A stretch of DNA of 64,000 nt from Gadus chalcogrammus (GCF_026213295.1 NC_079427.1:27607746-27671745), one strand, 5' to 3'; shown: positions 32,501 through 45,266, counted from the stretch's first letter. A program made the numbers and translations. The notes: generated by a model not told the origin, from the sequence alone.

Positions 32501-35500
32501 ACAATCATCATTAATGCAGGAGAAACATTCAAGATGGATGCTGATGTCCATGGGAAGCCACTTCCCTCAATCCAGTGGATTAAGGACGAAAAGCCAGTTG
32601 AGAATACACTGAGGTTGGAGATCAAAAACTCTGACAACCATGCTATGATAACTATCAAGGATTCTGTCAGGGTTGACGGCGGTCTATACACTCTTCAATT
32701 GACGAATCTTGCTGGCACTGAGAATGTTCAGTTCAATGTTGTGGTCCTCGACAGACCAAGCCCATGCGAAGGACCTCTCTGTGTAACTGGAGTGGCTGAA
32801 GACCGATGCACATTGGCATGGCGGGCCCCTCTACATGATGGAGGAAGTACGATTAATCGCTACATCATTGAGAGGAGAGAGACTAGCCGCCTTGCTTGGA
32901 CTGTTGTCACCAACAGCTGTGAAACCACCTACTTCAAGGTCTCTAAGTTACTGGAAGGCAATGAATACATGTTCCGTGTCATGGCTGGCAACAGTTATGG
33001 AGTCAGTGATTCACTGGAGTCTGCAGCCGTTGTGATGAAAACCCCTTATGTTCCACCTGGTTCTCCGCATGTCGAGGATGTGTCTCAAATTGCCCACGAT
33101 GGAATGACAATCACCTGGTCTGCTCCCGAGAGTGACGGTGGAAGTGAGGTCACTAACTACATCATTGAAAAGAAGGACAGGACTGGAATCCGATGGATGA
33201 GATGCAACAGACAGAAGGTGACTGACCTCTCCTTCAGAGTAACCGGTCTCACCACTGACCATCAGTATGAGTTCAGAGTAGCTGCTGAGAACGTGGCTGG
33301 GTTGGGCGTACCAAGCATGCCAACCTCCAGCTACAAGGCATGTTATCCGAAGTACAAGCCCGGTGCACCAGTGTATGTGAATTTGATTGACTCCACCAAG
33401 AGCTCCCTCACAGTTTCGTGGGGTAAGCCTTTGAGTGATGGAGGCACTGCCATCCAGGGATACGTGGTAGAGGTCTGTAAGGTTGAGGAGGAGCAGTGGA
33501 CCATGGTGACCCCACCTACTGGCCTACGTGTCAACAAATATGAAATCTCCAAACTCACTGAGGGACAAGAATACAAGATCCAAGTGTGTGCTTTGAACAA
33601 GCTTGGAGTGGGAGAACCAACAGCTATCTCAGGAACAGCTAAGCCAGAAGAGAGGGTAGACCCACCAGAGATACTCTTAGACTCTGAGCTTAGGAAAGGA
33701 ATCACTTTGAAGGCAGGTGGGTCTGTTCGGATCAGCATCCCCTTCAAGGGAAGGCCAACACCTGAAATCCAGTGGACTAAAGATGAGGTTGAACTGACAG
33801 AGAAGGCTGTTGTTGAGAAGGCCCTCAATTACACCCAGCTGTCTATTGACTCATGTGACAGAAGCGACACAGGAAGATACATCCTTTCCCTGACTAACAG
33901 CAGTGGTACTGCGTCCGAGCATGTGTCTGTTAAAGTCCTGGATGCACCTGGTGCCCCTCTGAAGCTTCAAGTAAAAGAAATCAAGAAAGACTCTGTAACC
34001 CTTTTCTGGGAAGCACCACTCATTGATGGAGGCTCTAAAATCAAAAACTATGTCATTGACAAACGTGAATCAACTAGGAAAGCATATGCCAACGTGTCCA
34101 CAAAATGCTCCAAGACAACATTCAAGGTTGAAAACCTCATTGAGGGTGCTTTGTACTATTTCAGAGTAATGGCGGAGAATTTGTATGGCGTTGGTCAGGC
34201 TATTGAAACCAAGACAGCCATCAAGGCTTCTGAAGTCCCACAGCCTGTTGGAAAAGTATTCCTCACTGATGTCACAAAGGTCAGTGCATCCCTGGCCTGG
34301 GAGAAACCTGAACATGATGGTGGAAGCAGGATTGCTGGCTACCTGATTGAGATGCAGCCCAAGGGTACAGACAAGTGGGGCGTCGCAACCAGCACAAAGA
34401 CCTGCGAGGGCACAGTCACAGGTCTTACTTCTGGGACAGAGTATTTGTTCCGTATTGTTGCTCACAATGAGAAGGGAAAGAGTGAGCCTCAGCCACTTGC
34501 TGCACCTGTAATCGCCAGTGACATGACTATTGAACCCAGTGTTAAGATGCAATTCAGCACTTACAGTGTATTGTCTGGTAAGGATCTAAGGATCGATTTC
34601 CCAGTGCTCGGCAGACCCAAACCTAGAGTCACCTGGACCAAGGAGGGCCAATCTCTGAATGTTACTTCTAGAGTAAATTTGGTTAACACTATGACAACAA
34701 CTGGAATTCACATCACTGAGGCTTGCAAGGAGGACTATGGGAAATATTCCATCACAGCAGTTAACACAGCTGGAATATTCACTGAGTCGGTTGGCATCAT
34801 CATACTAGACAAACCTGGTCGACCAACTGGTCCAATTAAAGTTATTGAAGTGAGTAACACCTTTGTCCACCTGTCCTGGGATGCTCCGGAGTACACTGGT
34901 GGATGCCAGATCAAGAACTACATAGTTGAAAAGAGGGACACCACGACAACTACCTGGCAGACAGTCACTACCCAGCTCGCCAGAACTGCTGTTAAGATCA
35001 CCAAATTAAAGACTGGGGCTGAATACCAGTTCAGAATCTTTGCTGAAAACAGATATGGAAAGGGCATGTCTCTTGAATCTAAGGCCATCGTCATCCAGTA
35101 TCCTTACAAAGTCCCTGGGCCTCCAGGAACTCCATATGTGAAGTCTGCAACAAAGGAGATGATGATCATTGAATGGAATGTGCCAGTTAATGATGGTGGT
35201 AGTTCAGTTACCGGCTACCATCTGGAAAGTAAGGAGAGAAGCAGCATTCTATGGAACAAACTCAACAAGACCCTCATCAATGATACTGAATTTAAGATCA
35301 GTAACCTGGAAGAAGGTATTGGATATGAATTCAGGGTCAGTGCTGAGAACATTGTGGGTGTTGGCAGATGTAGCAAAGTGTCAGACTCCTTTGTGGCCCG
35401 TGACCCTTGTGATCCTCCTGGCACCCCTGAGGCTGTAAAGATCTCCAAGAACGTCATTAAGATCCAGTGGACCAAGCCACAATATGATGGTGGGAGTAAA

Positions 35501-38500
35501 ATAAATGGATACATTGTGGAGATGAAGGAACTATCTCTCGCTGAGGCACGTTGGATCAGAGCTAACTACACCAATGTAATTGAGACTGAATACACTACCA
35601 CTGGACTCACAGAAAATGAAAAGTATGAGTTCAGAGTCATTGCCAAAAATGCATCTGGTGTGTTTAGCGACCCCTCAGACAGCTCTGGACCTATCACTGC
35701 TACTGATGAGATTGAACCACCAAGGGCCTCTATGGATCCAAAATACAAGGATGTCATTGTTATCCATGCTGGAGAGAATCTTCTACTTGATGCAGATATA
35801 CATGGCAAGCCACCCCCTGAAGCCCAGTGGCTGAAGGAGGGCAAGGTGATGGACAAAGTGCTCCGCGTTGAAGTTAAGAACACACAGAAACATGCTGCAA
35901 TGCTGATTAAAGATGTTACCAAGCTCGATAGTGGGAACTATGACCTCAGCCTACAAAACGTGGGTGGTGTGAAGACCTTCCCCATTACTGTAAAGGTTCT
36001 AGATAAACCCGGCCCCCCAGTTGGACCCATCAAAGTTTCTGGAGTCATGTCTGACCGGTGTATCCTTTCCTGGTCAGAGCCGGCTCTAGATGGTGGAGCA
36101 AACATCACACATTACATCCTAGAGAAGAGAGAGACGAGCAGGCTGTCTTGGACAGTGGCTGCCCCAAGCATTAAGGCGCTCTACTATAAAATGGTTAACT
36201 TGATGGCTGGAAATGAATACCTTTTCAGAATCAGGGCAGTGAACAAATATGGTGTTGGTGATTACTTAGAGACAGAACCTGTTGTTGCCCGTAACCCATA
36301 CACCCCCCCGAGTGCTCCTGGAGGTCCTGAAGGAAGTCAGATCACAAAGGACTCCATAGTTCTCTCCTGGACCGCACCAGAGCACACTGGTGGTATTGAC
36401 ATTGATTGCTATCACCTTGAGAAGCGTGACAAGGATGGAGTAAGGTGGACCAAATGCAACAGGCAGAAGCTCACCGAAACACACTTCCAAGTGACAGGAC
36501 TTATGACTGATCACTTCTACGAGTTCCGCGTTGCAGCCGAGAACGAGGCAGGGATGGGAGAACTGAGTGAGCTCTCGCTGTTGTACAGGGCATGCGATGC
36601 CACCACGCCACCTGGAGCTCCCCACCACCCTAAGGTGACAGACTTCACCAAGTCAACCGTGTCTCTTTCCTGGGGCAAACCACAGTCTGATGGTGGAGCT
36701 TACATCAAGGGTTACATTGTGGAGATGAGGGAGTACACACCAGAGCCTGAGGAGGATGAGGCCGAAGTGGCCCCAGCAGTGGAAACAGCAGTTGAAAAGG
36801 AATGGAGTATGTGCACTCCGCCTGCTGGAATCCAGGCAACTAAACTCACTGTAAAAGATCTAAAAGAAGGTGGAGAATTCCAGTTCCGTGTTTGCGCTAT
36901 CAACTCTGAGGGAGTGGGAGAGGCTGCTAATGTCAGTGGCTCCGTTGTCACAACAGAGAAAGTGGAGGCTCCAGAAATCGAACTACATGCTGACCTCAGA
37001 AAGGTGGTGTCTGTCCGCGCTGGTGGAACCTTACGTCTGTTTGTCACAATCAGAGGAAGACCAGAACCTGCTGTCAAATGGGAGAAAGTGGACGGCAGTC
37101 TGACTGACCGTGCTATCATTGAGGCAACCAGCTCATACACTATGCTTGTTATTGACAATGTTAATCGCTTTGACAGTGGTAAATATTCTCTAACCTTGGA
37201 GAATGATAGTGGAACTAAATCTGCCCTTGTTGCCGTCAGAATTCTTGACACACCTAGTGCTCCACAGATGTTCATCATCAAGGAGCTTAAAAAGAATTCA
37301 GTGACTCTTTCCTGGGATACCCCACTTACCGATGGTGGCTCTAAAATCACAAACTACATCTTGGAGAAGAGGGAGTCTGTCAGAAAAGCCTACACCACTG
37401 TGACAAGCAACTGCACAGCCAACTCCTTCAAGATTGAAGAGTTGCCAGAGGGAGGCATTTTCTACTTCCGTGTCTGCGCTGTTAATGAGTATGGCCAGGG
37501 ACAGATGGTTGAAACTAAAGAAGTTAAGGTTTCTGAGGTGCCATTGCCTCCAAACAAAATCACCCTCACTGATGTCACAAAGACCAGCGTGTCACTTGCT
37601 TGGGAGAAGCCTGCCCATGATGGAGGAAGCAAAATTATGTGCTACAATGTTGAGTTTAAGCCTAAATCTGTTGATAAGTGGGGCACGGCATGCACAGTAA
37701 AAGTACCGGAAGCCACTATTCCTAATCTTACTCCTAATGAAATATATTCATTTAGAGTTGTTGCTATTAACGAGAAAGGAAAAAGCGAGCCAAAGGAACT
37801 AGGACTTCCTGTGACTGCCAAAGATGTTGCTATTGAACCATCTGTTAATCTGTTGTTCAACACATACACTGTGAAAGCCGGAGAGGATCTGACTGTTGAG
37901 GTCCCAGTAAGAGGAAGGCCTAAGCCTGTTGTTTCCTGGAAAAAGGATGCACTACCTTTGAAGCAAACATCATCAGTAACTATCCTAAATAGTGTGACTG
38001 CATCCAAGATCCTCATCAAGGAAGCAGGAAGAGAACATGTTGGCAAATATGAGATCACATTGGCCAACACTGGTGGCACAGTCAGTGCAGACATTGGAAT
38101 AATAGTTCTTGATAAGCCAGGACCACCCAAAGCTTTCAAGGTGGATGCTGTTACTTCAGACAGCATCACGGTATCCTGGTCTCCACCAGATTATGATGGT
38201 GGCTGCTCTATCAGCAGCTACATTGTAGAGAAAAGGGACACAAACTCACAAGAATGGCAGCTGGTAGCAAGCAATGTTGCTAGAAATGCTTTTAAGGCTG
38301 GTCGTCTGACACACAGAGCAGAGTACCAGTTCCGCATCTATGCAGTCAACCGTTACGGAAAGAGTACGTATCTGGATTCTCCTGGAATCACTGCTCAGTA
38401 TGACTCCAAACAACCTGGTCCTCCTTCTACTCCCATCGTAAAGCTAGCCACCAAGGCCTTCATGCTGGTGACGTGGAATGAGCCTGTCAATGATGGAGGT

Positions 38501-40847
38501 AGCACGGTTCTGGGCTACCACCTGGAAAGCAAGGAGCGCACTAGCATCCTCTGGAACAAGATCAACAGAGGCATGATCAAAGACACAGAGTACAAGGTCT
38601 CCGGCATCGAGGAGGGGATGATATATGAGTACAAAGTGTATGCTGAGAACATCGCTGGAATCGGTAAATCTAGTAAGGCATGTGAAGGTGTAGCAGCTAG
38701 AGACCCATGTGATCCTCCAGGCACGCCTGTCGTCACTGCAGTTACCAGAAAATCTGTTTCCCTGACTTGGACTAAGCCAGAGTATGACGGTGGAGCCAAG
38801 GTGTCTGGGTACACTATTGAATCCAGAGACCTTCCTCAAGGTCGCTGGACCAGATGCAACTTCACCAATGTGCCAGAGACCTACTATGACGTGACAGGCC
38901 TCACAGAAAACAGCCAGTATGACTTCCGTGTCATTGCCAAGAATGCAGCTGGATTATTTAGTGAGCCGTCAGACAATACTGGCTCCATCACCGTTAAAGA
39001 CGATGTTGATCCACCACGCATCATGATGGATGTGAAATTCAGAGACACAGTTGTTGTGAAATCAGGAGAGACTTTGAAGATTAATGCTGATCTTGCTGGA
39101 CGTCCTGCTCCTGTTGTGTCCTGGACCAAGGACGGTAAGGAGATTGAACTGAGAGCCCGTATCCAGATTATTTCCACAGAAACAAGCACCTCTGTCATCA
39201 TTAAGGATTGCATTCGAAGAGACTCTGGCCAGTATACCCTGACTCTGCAGAACATTGCTGGAACTGTCACAATGCCAGTGAAATGTGTGATTCTTGATAA
39301 GCCAGGGCCGTGTGCAGGTCCTCTGCAGACCACCGGTTTGACCGCTGAGAAGTGTAATCTGTCATGGGGACCTCCTCAGGAGGCTGGCGGTGCAGAGATC
39401 ACTCACTACGTCGTGGAGAAGCGGGAAACCAGCCGCTTGGCCTGGACACTCGTTAAAGGAGATCTCGTAAAAACATACCTTCAAGTCACGGGATTGCTCA
39501 AGGGCAATGAATACATCTTCAGGGTCTTGGCAGTCAATAAACATGGGCTGGGTGAAGCCCTTCAATGTGATACAGTCAAGATAACAGATCCATTCACTGT
39601 CCCCTTGGCTCCTTTCAGTGTTGAGGTCACCGAAGTAACTGGAGATTCAATGACTCTAACTTGGTCCAAGCCAGTCACTGACGGTGGAAGCCCCATCAGT
39701 GGTTACGTTGTTGAGCGACTTGAGAAGACTAGCACCCGCTGGATCCGTGTGAACAGGGAACCAGTGGTCGAGTGCACCACAGTGGCAAGAAAATTGCGCA
39801 AGGGCTTGGAGTATGATTTCAGAGTTTATGCAGAGAATGCTGCTGGCTTGAGTCCGCCAAGTCCTGCGTCTGCTTCACAAAGAGCAGTAGATGCTCTGGT
39901 TGTTCCTTGTCGCCCCACCAAGCCCAAGATGGTGAACTCTACTAAGAACACTGTGACCATTGTCTGGAAACCACCAACCGCTGACGGTGGTGCACCTGTC
40001 GTTGGATACAGAGTAGAATACAGAGAGTTCATTCACAGACCACAGCCTGAGGAGGAGGAGGAGGAATACTATGAGGATGAGGAAGAAGACCCTGAAACGC
40101 CAGAGGAGCTGGCAAGATGGATTGAAGCCATTCCTCTCACCAAAAGTCTTGAGTTCACCATCCCAGGGCTGAAAGAAGAAACTGAATACGAGTTCTGTGT
40201 TCTGGCTATAAATAAGGTTGGCATAAGTGTTAGGAGCATATATTCAGATCCAGCCTTTGCAATGGACAGAAGTGCAGAGCCTTCATTTGATGATGACCTT
40301 GATATGCGAAAGCTGCTTGTCGTCAAGCACGGCATTGCATTTACCCTGAATGTACCATTCAAGGGAAAACCAGTACCATCTGTTGTATGGGCCAAGGAGG
40401 GAGTCGATCTCAAGATTAGGGGAACCATTGAATCAACAGAATCCAGTACTTCCCTAACCATTGAGAACTCAAGCCGAAATGACTCTGGAGAGTACTCTGT
40501 CACCCTTGAATCTCCCCTGGGAACACCAACTATGCCTATGGTGGTCAAAGTGCTGGACTCTCCTGGACCTCCGGTCAATGTGAAGGTAACAGCGGTGACC
40601 CGGGACTCTGCTAGCCTCATCTGGGAAGCTCCAGAGAATGACGGTGGTGATATCGTGAAGGCCTACCATGTTGAGAAGCGGGAGGCCAGCAAGAAGGCCT
40701 GGGTATCTGTGACCAGTAGCTGCCATGCCTTGGCTCACAAGATAGAAGACCTGCAGGAAGGAGCATTCTATTATTTCAGAGTAACTGGAGAAAATGAATA
40801 TGGAGTGGGAGTTCCCCAGGAGGCCAAGAATGCCACAAAGATAACAG
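23544..40847 (+). CDS. ttn: Titin giant exon: 58 domains (C2.11, C3-C7 complete, C8.1-C8.2)
   Basis: A single open exon of 17,304 nt (5768 codons) bounded by tttttcag and G|gtaaat, phase 1 at both ends, with no in-frame stop. It begins with an Fn3 (VPGPPVNPRVTDTTK), then five complete Ig-F-F-Ig-F-F-F-Ig-F-F-F repeats, then one Ig (EPSFDDDLDMRK) and one Fn3 (VKVTAVTRDSASLIW). It corresponds to the ~17.1-kb A-band exon of mammalian titin. The chain lies along the thick filament, binding myosin and MyBP-C. The last Fn3 of each repeat has an acidic insert in the C-C' loop, longest in C4, C6 and C7. No domain is broken. Confidence 0.97.
23852..27112 (+). repeat. ttn: C-zone super-repeat C3 (11 domains, 3261 nt)
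   Basis: Starts at the Ig EPGLELDIELRR and ends before the next PPELDLDAELRK. Order Ig-F-F-Ig-F-F-F-Ig-F-F-F. Position 11 carries EPSEKEEDEEW in its C-C' loop. Position 7 shows GRWIRANFTN. Confidence 0.93.
27113..30415 (+). repeat. ttn: C-zone super-repeat C4 (11 domains, 3303 nt)
   Basis: Begins at PPELDLDAELRK. Its first Ig reads LRACCSLRLF, with Cys in place of the near-invariant Gly (codon 27167-27169). Position 11 has a ~26-residue acidic insert (30167-30252). Confidence 0.93.
30416..33661 (+). repeat. ttn: C-zone super-repeat C5 (11 domains, 3246 nt)
   Basis: Begins at EPDLDIDPELRK. Shortest of the five complete copies in the exon; its position-11 loop is only KVEEEQW. Confidence 0.93.
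33662..36967 (+). repeat. ttn: C-zone super-repeat C6 (11 domains, 3306 nt)
   Basis: Begins at PPEILLDSELRK. Position 11 has a long acidic/Ala/Val insert (36724-36809; EPEEDEAEVAPAV). Position 7 has one extra residue pair (ELSLAEARWIRANYTN). Confidence 0.93.
36968..40276 (+). repeat. ttn: C-zone super-repeat C7 (11 domains, 3309 nt)
   Basis: Begins at APEIELHADLRK. Position 11 carries the most acidic insert of the exon (40039-40101; PEEEEEEYYEDEEEDPE). Confidence 0.93.
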
Positions 40848-41843
40848 GTAAATGGGGGTAATAATAAAGGATGCACAGATTGATCAGATACCAATCATTA
40901 TAGGCCCATATAAGCCTCTAGCACTACATCACTGATGGACCGATCAACTTCAAATTTGATGATTGCAGGAGTCGATCACGTGACTCAAAACACATTCTGT
41001 ATGTTCAGTCACTAAGACAATTAATGTTATTCCTGCTTTGACATATTTCTTCTTTAAATTGCCCATGATTCATAAAGGTGTCTTAACTTAAAGAGCAAGT
41101 GAACCCCCAGTTTCAGGTGGATTTTGAACACACGAGATAAAAAAAAAAAAAAGTGTGATTTGGGCAAAGAGTTCTATGAAGGAGGGGTGTCGTGTTGTCC
41201 CGATGGATACAACCTATGGCAATTTGATGATAGTATTCTAATACTGGCAATGTGTTTGAGTATATTAGTGAGCGGTGTTAAATGCTTCACACACCGTGGC
41301 GTAATACTTTAAGCCTCTCTCAGGTAGACATCAACCTCTTAACCCACAGAGCTCAACACACTATTTTCATTTATTTTAAACTTTGCTTACTGGTGATTTA
41401 TGTTGACATTTTGGCAAAATGTATTTGTCCCAATGATACATTCATACACTTATTTACAACTTTCCTTGTGTGCAAAACTCCCTAAATAAAGCCCAATAAT
41501 TAATGCTTTAGGTGCTTATACTACCGTTGGTTAACAGTTGGAGTTGTCTGACTGAAAGACAATTGTTCATCAAATATGTCACCATAAACTATCCCTGACT
41601 TTATTGACTATTTAAAATCAGATGTTTTAAAGTATGCAACCACCTGCAACGTGGTTGTATACTTGTGCTAATTGGCCTATGTCACATCACTGTAAAAATG
41701 TGTACAAATAGTAGTTTTCTATTCGTTTTCAGTAACATTCGTCCTAACATTACCTGATCGGTGGATCCCTTTTAATAATTGATAAAACTAATATGAGGCC
41801 CTTAACTTAATTTGTTTCATAATTCATTTATTTCTATTTACAG
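40848..41843. other. ttn: Intron, 996 nt, no recognised element
   Basis: AT-rich unique-looking intron with a short A run near 41140-41153. No transposon ends, gene or array recognised. Confidence 0.6.
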
Positions 41844-42140
41844 AGGTACCAAGTATTCCTACGAAACTTGGAGTTGCAAATGTTACCAAGGACTGTGTCA
41901 CCATTGCCTGGACCCGGCCAGAGTGCGACGGTGGCAGCAGGGTGTCTGGCTATCTCATTGAAGCCATGGAGAAGGGACAGAGCAAGTGGGTTAAGTGTGC
42001 TACAGTGAAAACCATGAGTCACACCATCAAGAGCTTGAGGGAAGGTGCTGAGTACTTCTTCAGAGTGCGTGCTGAGAACCATGCCGGACTCAGCGAGCCC
42101 AAAGAGATGATTGTACCGGTTGTTGTCAAAGAAATACACG
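41844..42140 (+). CDS. ttn: Titin exon: Fn3 domain (C8.3)
   Basis: Fn3 of 99 codons: EVPSIPTKLGV, WTRPECDGGSRVSGY, IEAMEKGQSKWVKC (position-3 signature), YFFRVRAENHAGLSE. Acceptor tatttacag, donor G|gtatgc. First exon after the giant exon; single-domain exons resume here. Confidence 0.94.
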
Positions 42141-42247
42141 GTATGCACCCCGGGCTTGATTTCACACCTGCAATAAGTTCTGTATATATATTTAGTGTGC
42201 GTTTAATCCAGAACCTTTCTTAACCTTTTTTCCCTTCATTTGAACAG

Positions 42248-42835
42248 AGTTTCCTGAGTTTGATCTGAAGAACTACCCAAAGAACACTGTCTATGTAAGA
42301 GCAGGTGGCAACCTGACCTTTGAGATTCCTCTCAGTGGCAAGCCCATGCCTAAAGTGACCATGTCCAAGAACAACGTTGTTATCAAGGGCTCCAAGAGGC
42401 TACTGACTGAAGTCACCCCAGAGAGCCTCACAATCACCTTGAACGAGAGCACCACTAGTGACGCTGGGAGATATGAGGTCACTGCCTCTAATGTCGGAGG
42501 AACCACCAAGATCCCCGTCATCTTTGTGGTGCTGGACCGCCCTGGACCTCCTGTCGGCCCATTGGAGGTGGGAGAGATCGGAGAAAGTACAGTGTGTCTG
42601 AAATGGTCTCCTCCGGAATATGATGGCGGCAGCCCAGTCACAAACTATATTGTTCTCCGACGTGAGACCAGTACTCCTAGCTGGACAGAGGTCTCCACGA
42701 ACATCGCCCGAAGTGCGGTCAAGGTGACGAAACTAACCAGGGGAGAGGAGTATCAGTTCAGAATCAAGGCAGAGAATCGCTACGGAGTCAGCAACCACAT
42801 TGACTCTAAACCAATCACAGTCAAGCTTCCTTACA
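42248..42835 (+). CDS. ttn: Titin exon: Ig + Fn3 (C8.4-C8.5); Ig lacks the core Trp
   Basis: 196 codons. The Ig (FPEFDLKNYPKNTVYVRAG) has Met (ATG at 42361) where the strand C Trp should be: KVTMSKNN; the rest of the fold, including TSDAGRYEVTASN, is preserved. The Fn3 reads KWSPPEYDGGSPVTNY, VLRRETSTPSW, YQFRIKAENRYGVSN. Acceptor tttgaacag, donor A|gtatgt. Confidence 0.93.
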
Positions 42836-42932
42836 GTATGTATTCCTTTGGTTCTGTATCTTTATGTGTTTTCATCTTAATGGATTCGGTTCTGTGTACA
42901 ATACTATTAACACCACATTTTGTTGACTTTAG

Positions 42933-43235
42933 CCATCCCTGGCCCGCCTTCCACCCCCTGGATCGGCTTTGTCTCGAGAGAGAACCTGCTGGTGTGCTGG
43001 AACGAGCCTGTGGTAGACGGTGGAAACCAGGTGATCGGATACCACCTCCAGATGAAGGAACGAAGCAGCATCTTGTGGCAGAAGGTGAACAAGACGGCCA
43101 TCCCAGCCAACCAGTGGAGGGTCTCCAATATCTGCCCTGGTCTCTTCTATGAGTTCAAGGTTGCTGCAGAAAACGCAGCTGGCATTGGCAAGTTGAGCAA
43201 AACATCAGAGGAAGTACTGGCTATCGATGCCTGTG
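42933..43235 (+). CDS. ttn: Titin exon: Fn3 domain (C8.6)
   Basis: Fn3 of 101 codons: IPGPPSTPWIGF, WNEPVVDGGNQVIGYH, QMKERSSILWQKVN (position-6 signature), YEFKVAAENAAGIGK. Acceptor tgactttag, donor G|gtaagt. Confidence 0.94.
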
Positions 43236-43339
43236 GTAAGTGTTATTGTATTATTTAACCTATTGTTACCTAGTGAAATCTTTTGTTTTTATATTTTAGA
43301 AACTTTAAGTTTGAGGTTTAACGCTCTTTGTTTCCTCAG

Positions 43340-43636
43340 AGCCCCCAGCCAACGTGCAAGTGACAGAAGTTACCAAGAACTCCGTCTGCCTGGCCTGGCA
43401 GAGGCCCCCTTACGATGGTGGCAGCAAGATCACCGGCTACAGCGTAGAGATGAGAGATGGTCCCAAAGGACGATGGGTGAAAGCAAACTTCACCAACATC
43501 ATTGACATGGGCTTCACTGTGTCTGGTCTGACCCAGGATGAGTCCTACGAGTTCAGAGTCTATGCCAAGAATACTATCGGCTCAGTGAGCAACCCATCCC
43601 TCAGCGCTGGCCCAGTCACCTGTGTTGATTCATGTG
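43340..43636 (+). CDS. ttn: Titin exon: Fn3 domain (C8.7)
   Basis: Fn3 of 99 codons: EPPANVQVTEV, WQRPPYDGGSKITGY, DGPKGRWVKANFTN (position-7 signature), YEFRVYAKNTIGSVS. Acceptor tttcctcag, donor G|gtaagt. Confidence 0.94.
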
Positions 43637-43721
43637 GTAAGTGAGAACTTCCATGCATTCTTAATATTCTGTAGCTGGATATTTTCTACTTCTTTACTAA
43701 AATCAATGAATTATATCTCAG

Positions 43722-44009
43722 GTGCTCCTGCGATTGACCTTCCCCCGGAGTACCTGGATGTCGTCCAATACAAGGCTGGAGTTGCAGTGAAACTCATGGT
43801 GGGAATCATTGCCAATCCTCTGCCAACCATCGAGTGGCTAAAGGATGGGAAGGAGCTGGTGTCCTCCTCCATACTGTCGGTTGAAAGCACAACAGATTTC
43901 TCTGGTGTGCTCATCAAGGACGCCTCTCGCTTCAACACCGGCACATACGAAATAAAGATCAAGAACGCTCTGGGTTCGGCCTCTGCATCCATCAGGATCG
44001 AAATTCTTG
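43722..44009 (+). CDS. ttn: Titin exon: Ig domain (C8.8)
   Basis: Ig of 96 codons: APAIDLPPEYLDVVQYKAG, core Trp in IEWLKDGKEL, strand F RFNTGTYEIKIKN. Acceptor atatctcag, donor G|gtaatt. Confidence 0.94.
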
Positions 44010-44552
44010 GTAATTTATTAATCTACTAAATGTTTTATAATCATCTTCATATCTTGACAAATAATAACAACAAGAATGTTGCATTTTCTGAATAAAATGT
44101 GTGTGAGAGCTATCTGGCAGCTGTTAGATGCCATTGCTGCTGCCAGCAACAGCAATTAAGCTAGCTCTCATAGCAAGGGTGAAAAGGAAGAGCGATCAGC
44201 TTAATATTCCTGGCCAGCCCCAGGTGCAACCACTTCTGCTAATGACCCGCACATACCTGCAGACAGGAACACACGTACGCAGAGCCAAGATGAAAACGGG
44301 CAGGGACAACTCCCCTGCAACCGACTCCCATTATATATTTTAATACTTTAAACAATTCAATAAAATCAAAGAATTTTAAATCTAAGAATAACGAAAATGA
44401 ATGGAGCAAATCTTCTGGAGAAGAGGTACATTTTTCTGCGACAAACAGTGCAGAAGTACATTCATGCCAAAACAACATCATTATCAACCAACAGCAACCT
44501 CTCCCACTTATGTTTACAAATGTTCACGCGTTTATCTCTCTACCTCCTACAG
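44010..44552. other. ttn: Intron, 543 nt, with one imperfect hairpin
   Basis: Contains an imperfect inverted repeat: tgagagcta at 44104-44112 against tagctctca at 44162-44170, with gctgtt (44120-44125) facing aacagc (44148-44153) inside. No other element or gene recognised. Confidence 0.6.
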
Positions 44553-44858
44553 ACAAGCCTGGTCCCCCGGCTGGTGAAATTACATTCAAATCCGTCACCG
44601 CCGACCGCATCATCTTGGGCTGGGAGGCGGTGCCCGAGGATGACCAAGGAGGCGCCAAAGTGACACACTACGTGGTGGAGAGGCGCGAAACCAGCCGAGT
44701 GGTTTGGTCCACGGTGTCTGACTGCTTGGAGCAGACCCATGTCAGTGTTTCAAAGCTGTTGAGAGGAAACGAGTATGTGTTCCGAGTGATGGGGGTCAGC
44801 AAGCTTGGAGTCGGAGAAGCTCTTGAGTCCGAACCAGTCGTCGCTAAGAATGCCTTTG
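44553..44858 (+). CDS. ttn: Titin exon: Fn3 domain (C8.9)
   Basis: Fn3 of 102 codons: KPGPPAGEITF, LGWEAVPEDDQGGAKVTHY (a modified DGG loop), VERRETSRVVW (position-9 signature), YVFRVMGVSKLGVGE. Acceptor ctcctacag, donor G|gtaagt. Confidence 0.93.
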
Positions 44859-44963
44859 GTAAGTCATTCAACAATACTTTACAACATTATTAATTACCGT
44901 GAATTAACCATGTTCAGTTGAATGTTTCACAACTAAAACTCCAAGCACTGTGTGTTTCTGTAG

Positions 44964-45266
44964 TGACTCCTGGGCAGCCACGCACCCCTGAGGTGAACAC
45001 CATCACCAAGACCAATATGTTGGTGGAATGGGGCAAACCAGGCTTGGATGGAGGCATTGCCGTCACTGGCTACTACCTGGAGAGACGTGACAAGAAGAGC
45101 TTGCGCTGGATCCGGGTTAACAAAGACCTTATCACTGACACCAAGCAGACCATCTTCCATCTGACAGAGGGCAATGAGTACCAGTACCGCGTATGTGCCA
45201 TCAACAAGGCGGGATTAGGGCCCCTCTCTGAGGTATCGGACTACTACAGGGCCGCTGATCCAGTTG
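44964..45266 (+). CDS. ttn: Titin exon: Fn3 domain (C8.10)
   Basis: Fn3 of 101 codons: TPGQPRTPEVNT, WGKPGLDGGIAVTGYY, LERRDKKSLRWIRVN (position-10 signature), YQYRVCAINKAGLGP. Acceptor tttctgtag, donor G|gtaggt. Confidence 0.94.

Noticed and set aside
36712..37350. Long antisense open frame (212 codons) opposite the giant exon, with many similar ones
   Set aside because: They lie opposite repeated Fn3/Ig coding sequence, recur at the same place in successive super-repeats, and show no domain of their own; they follow from titin codon composition.
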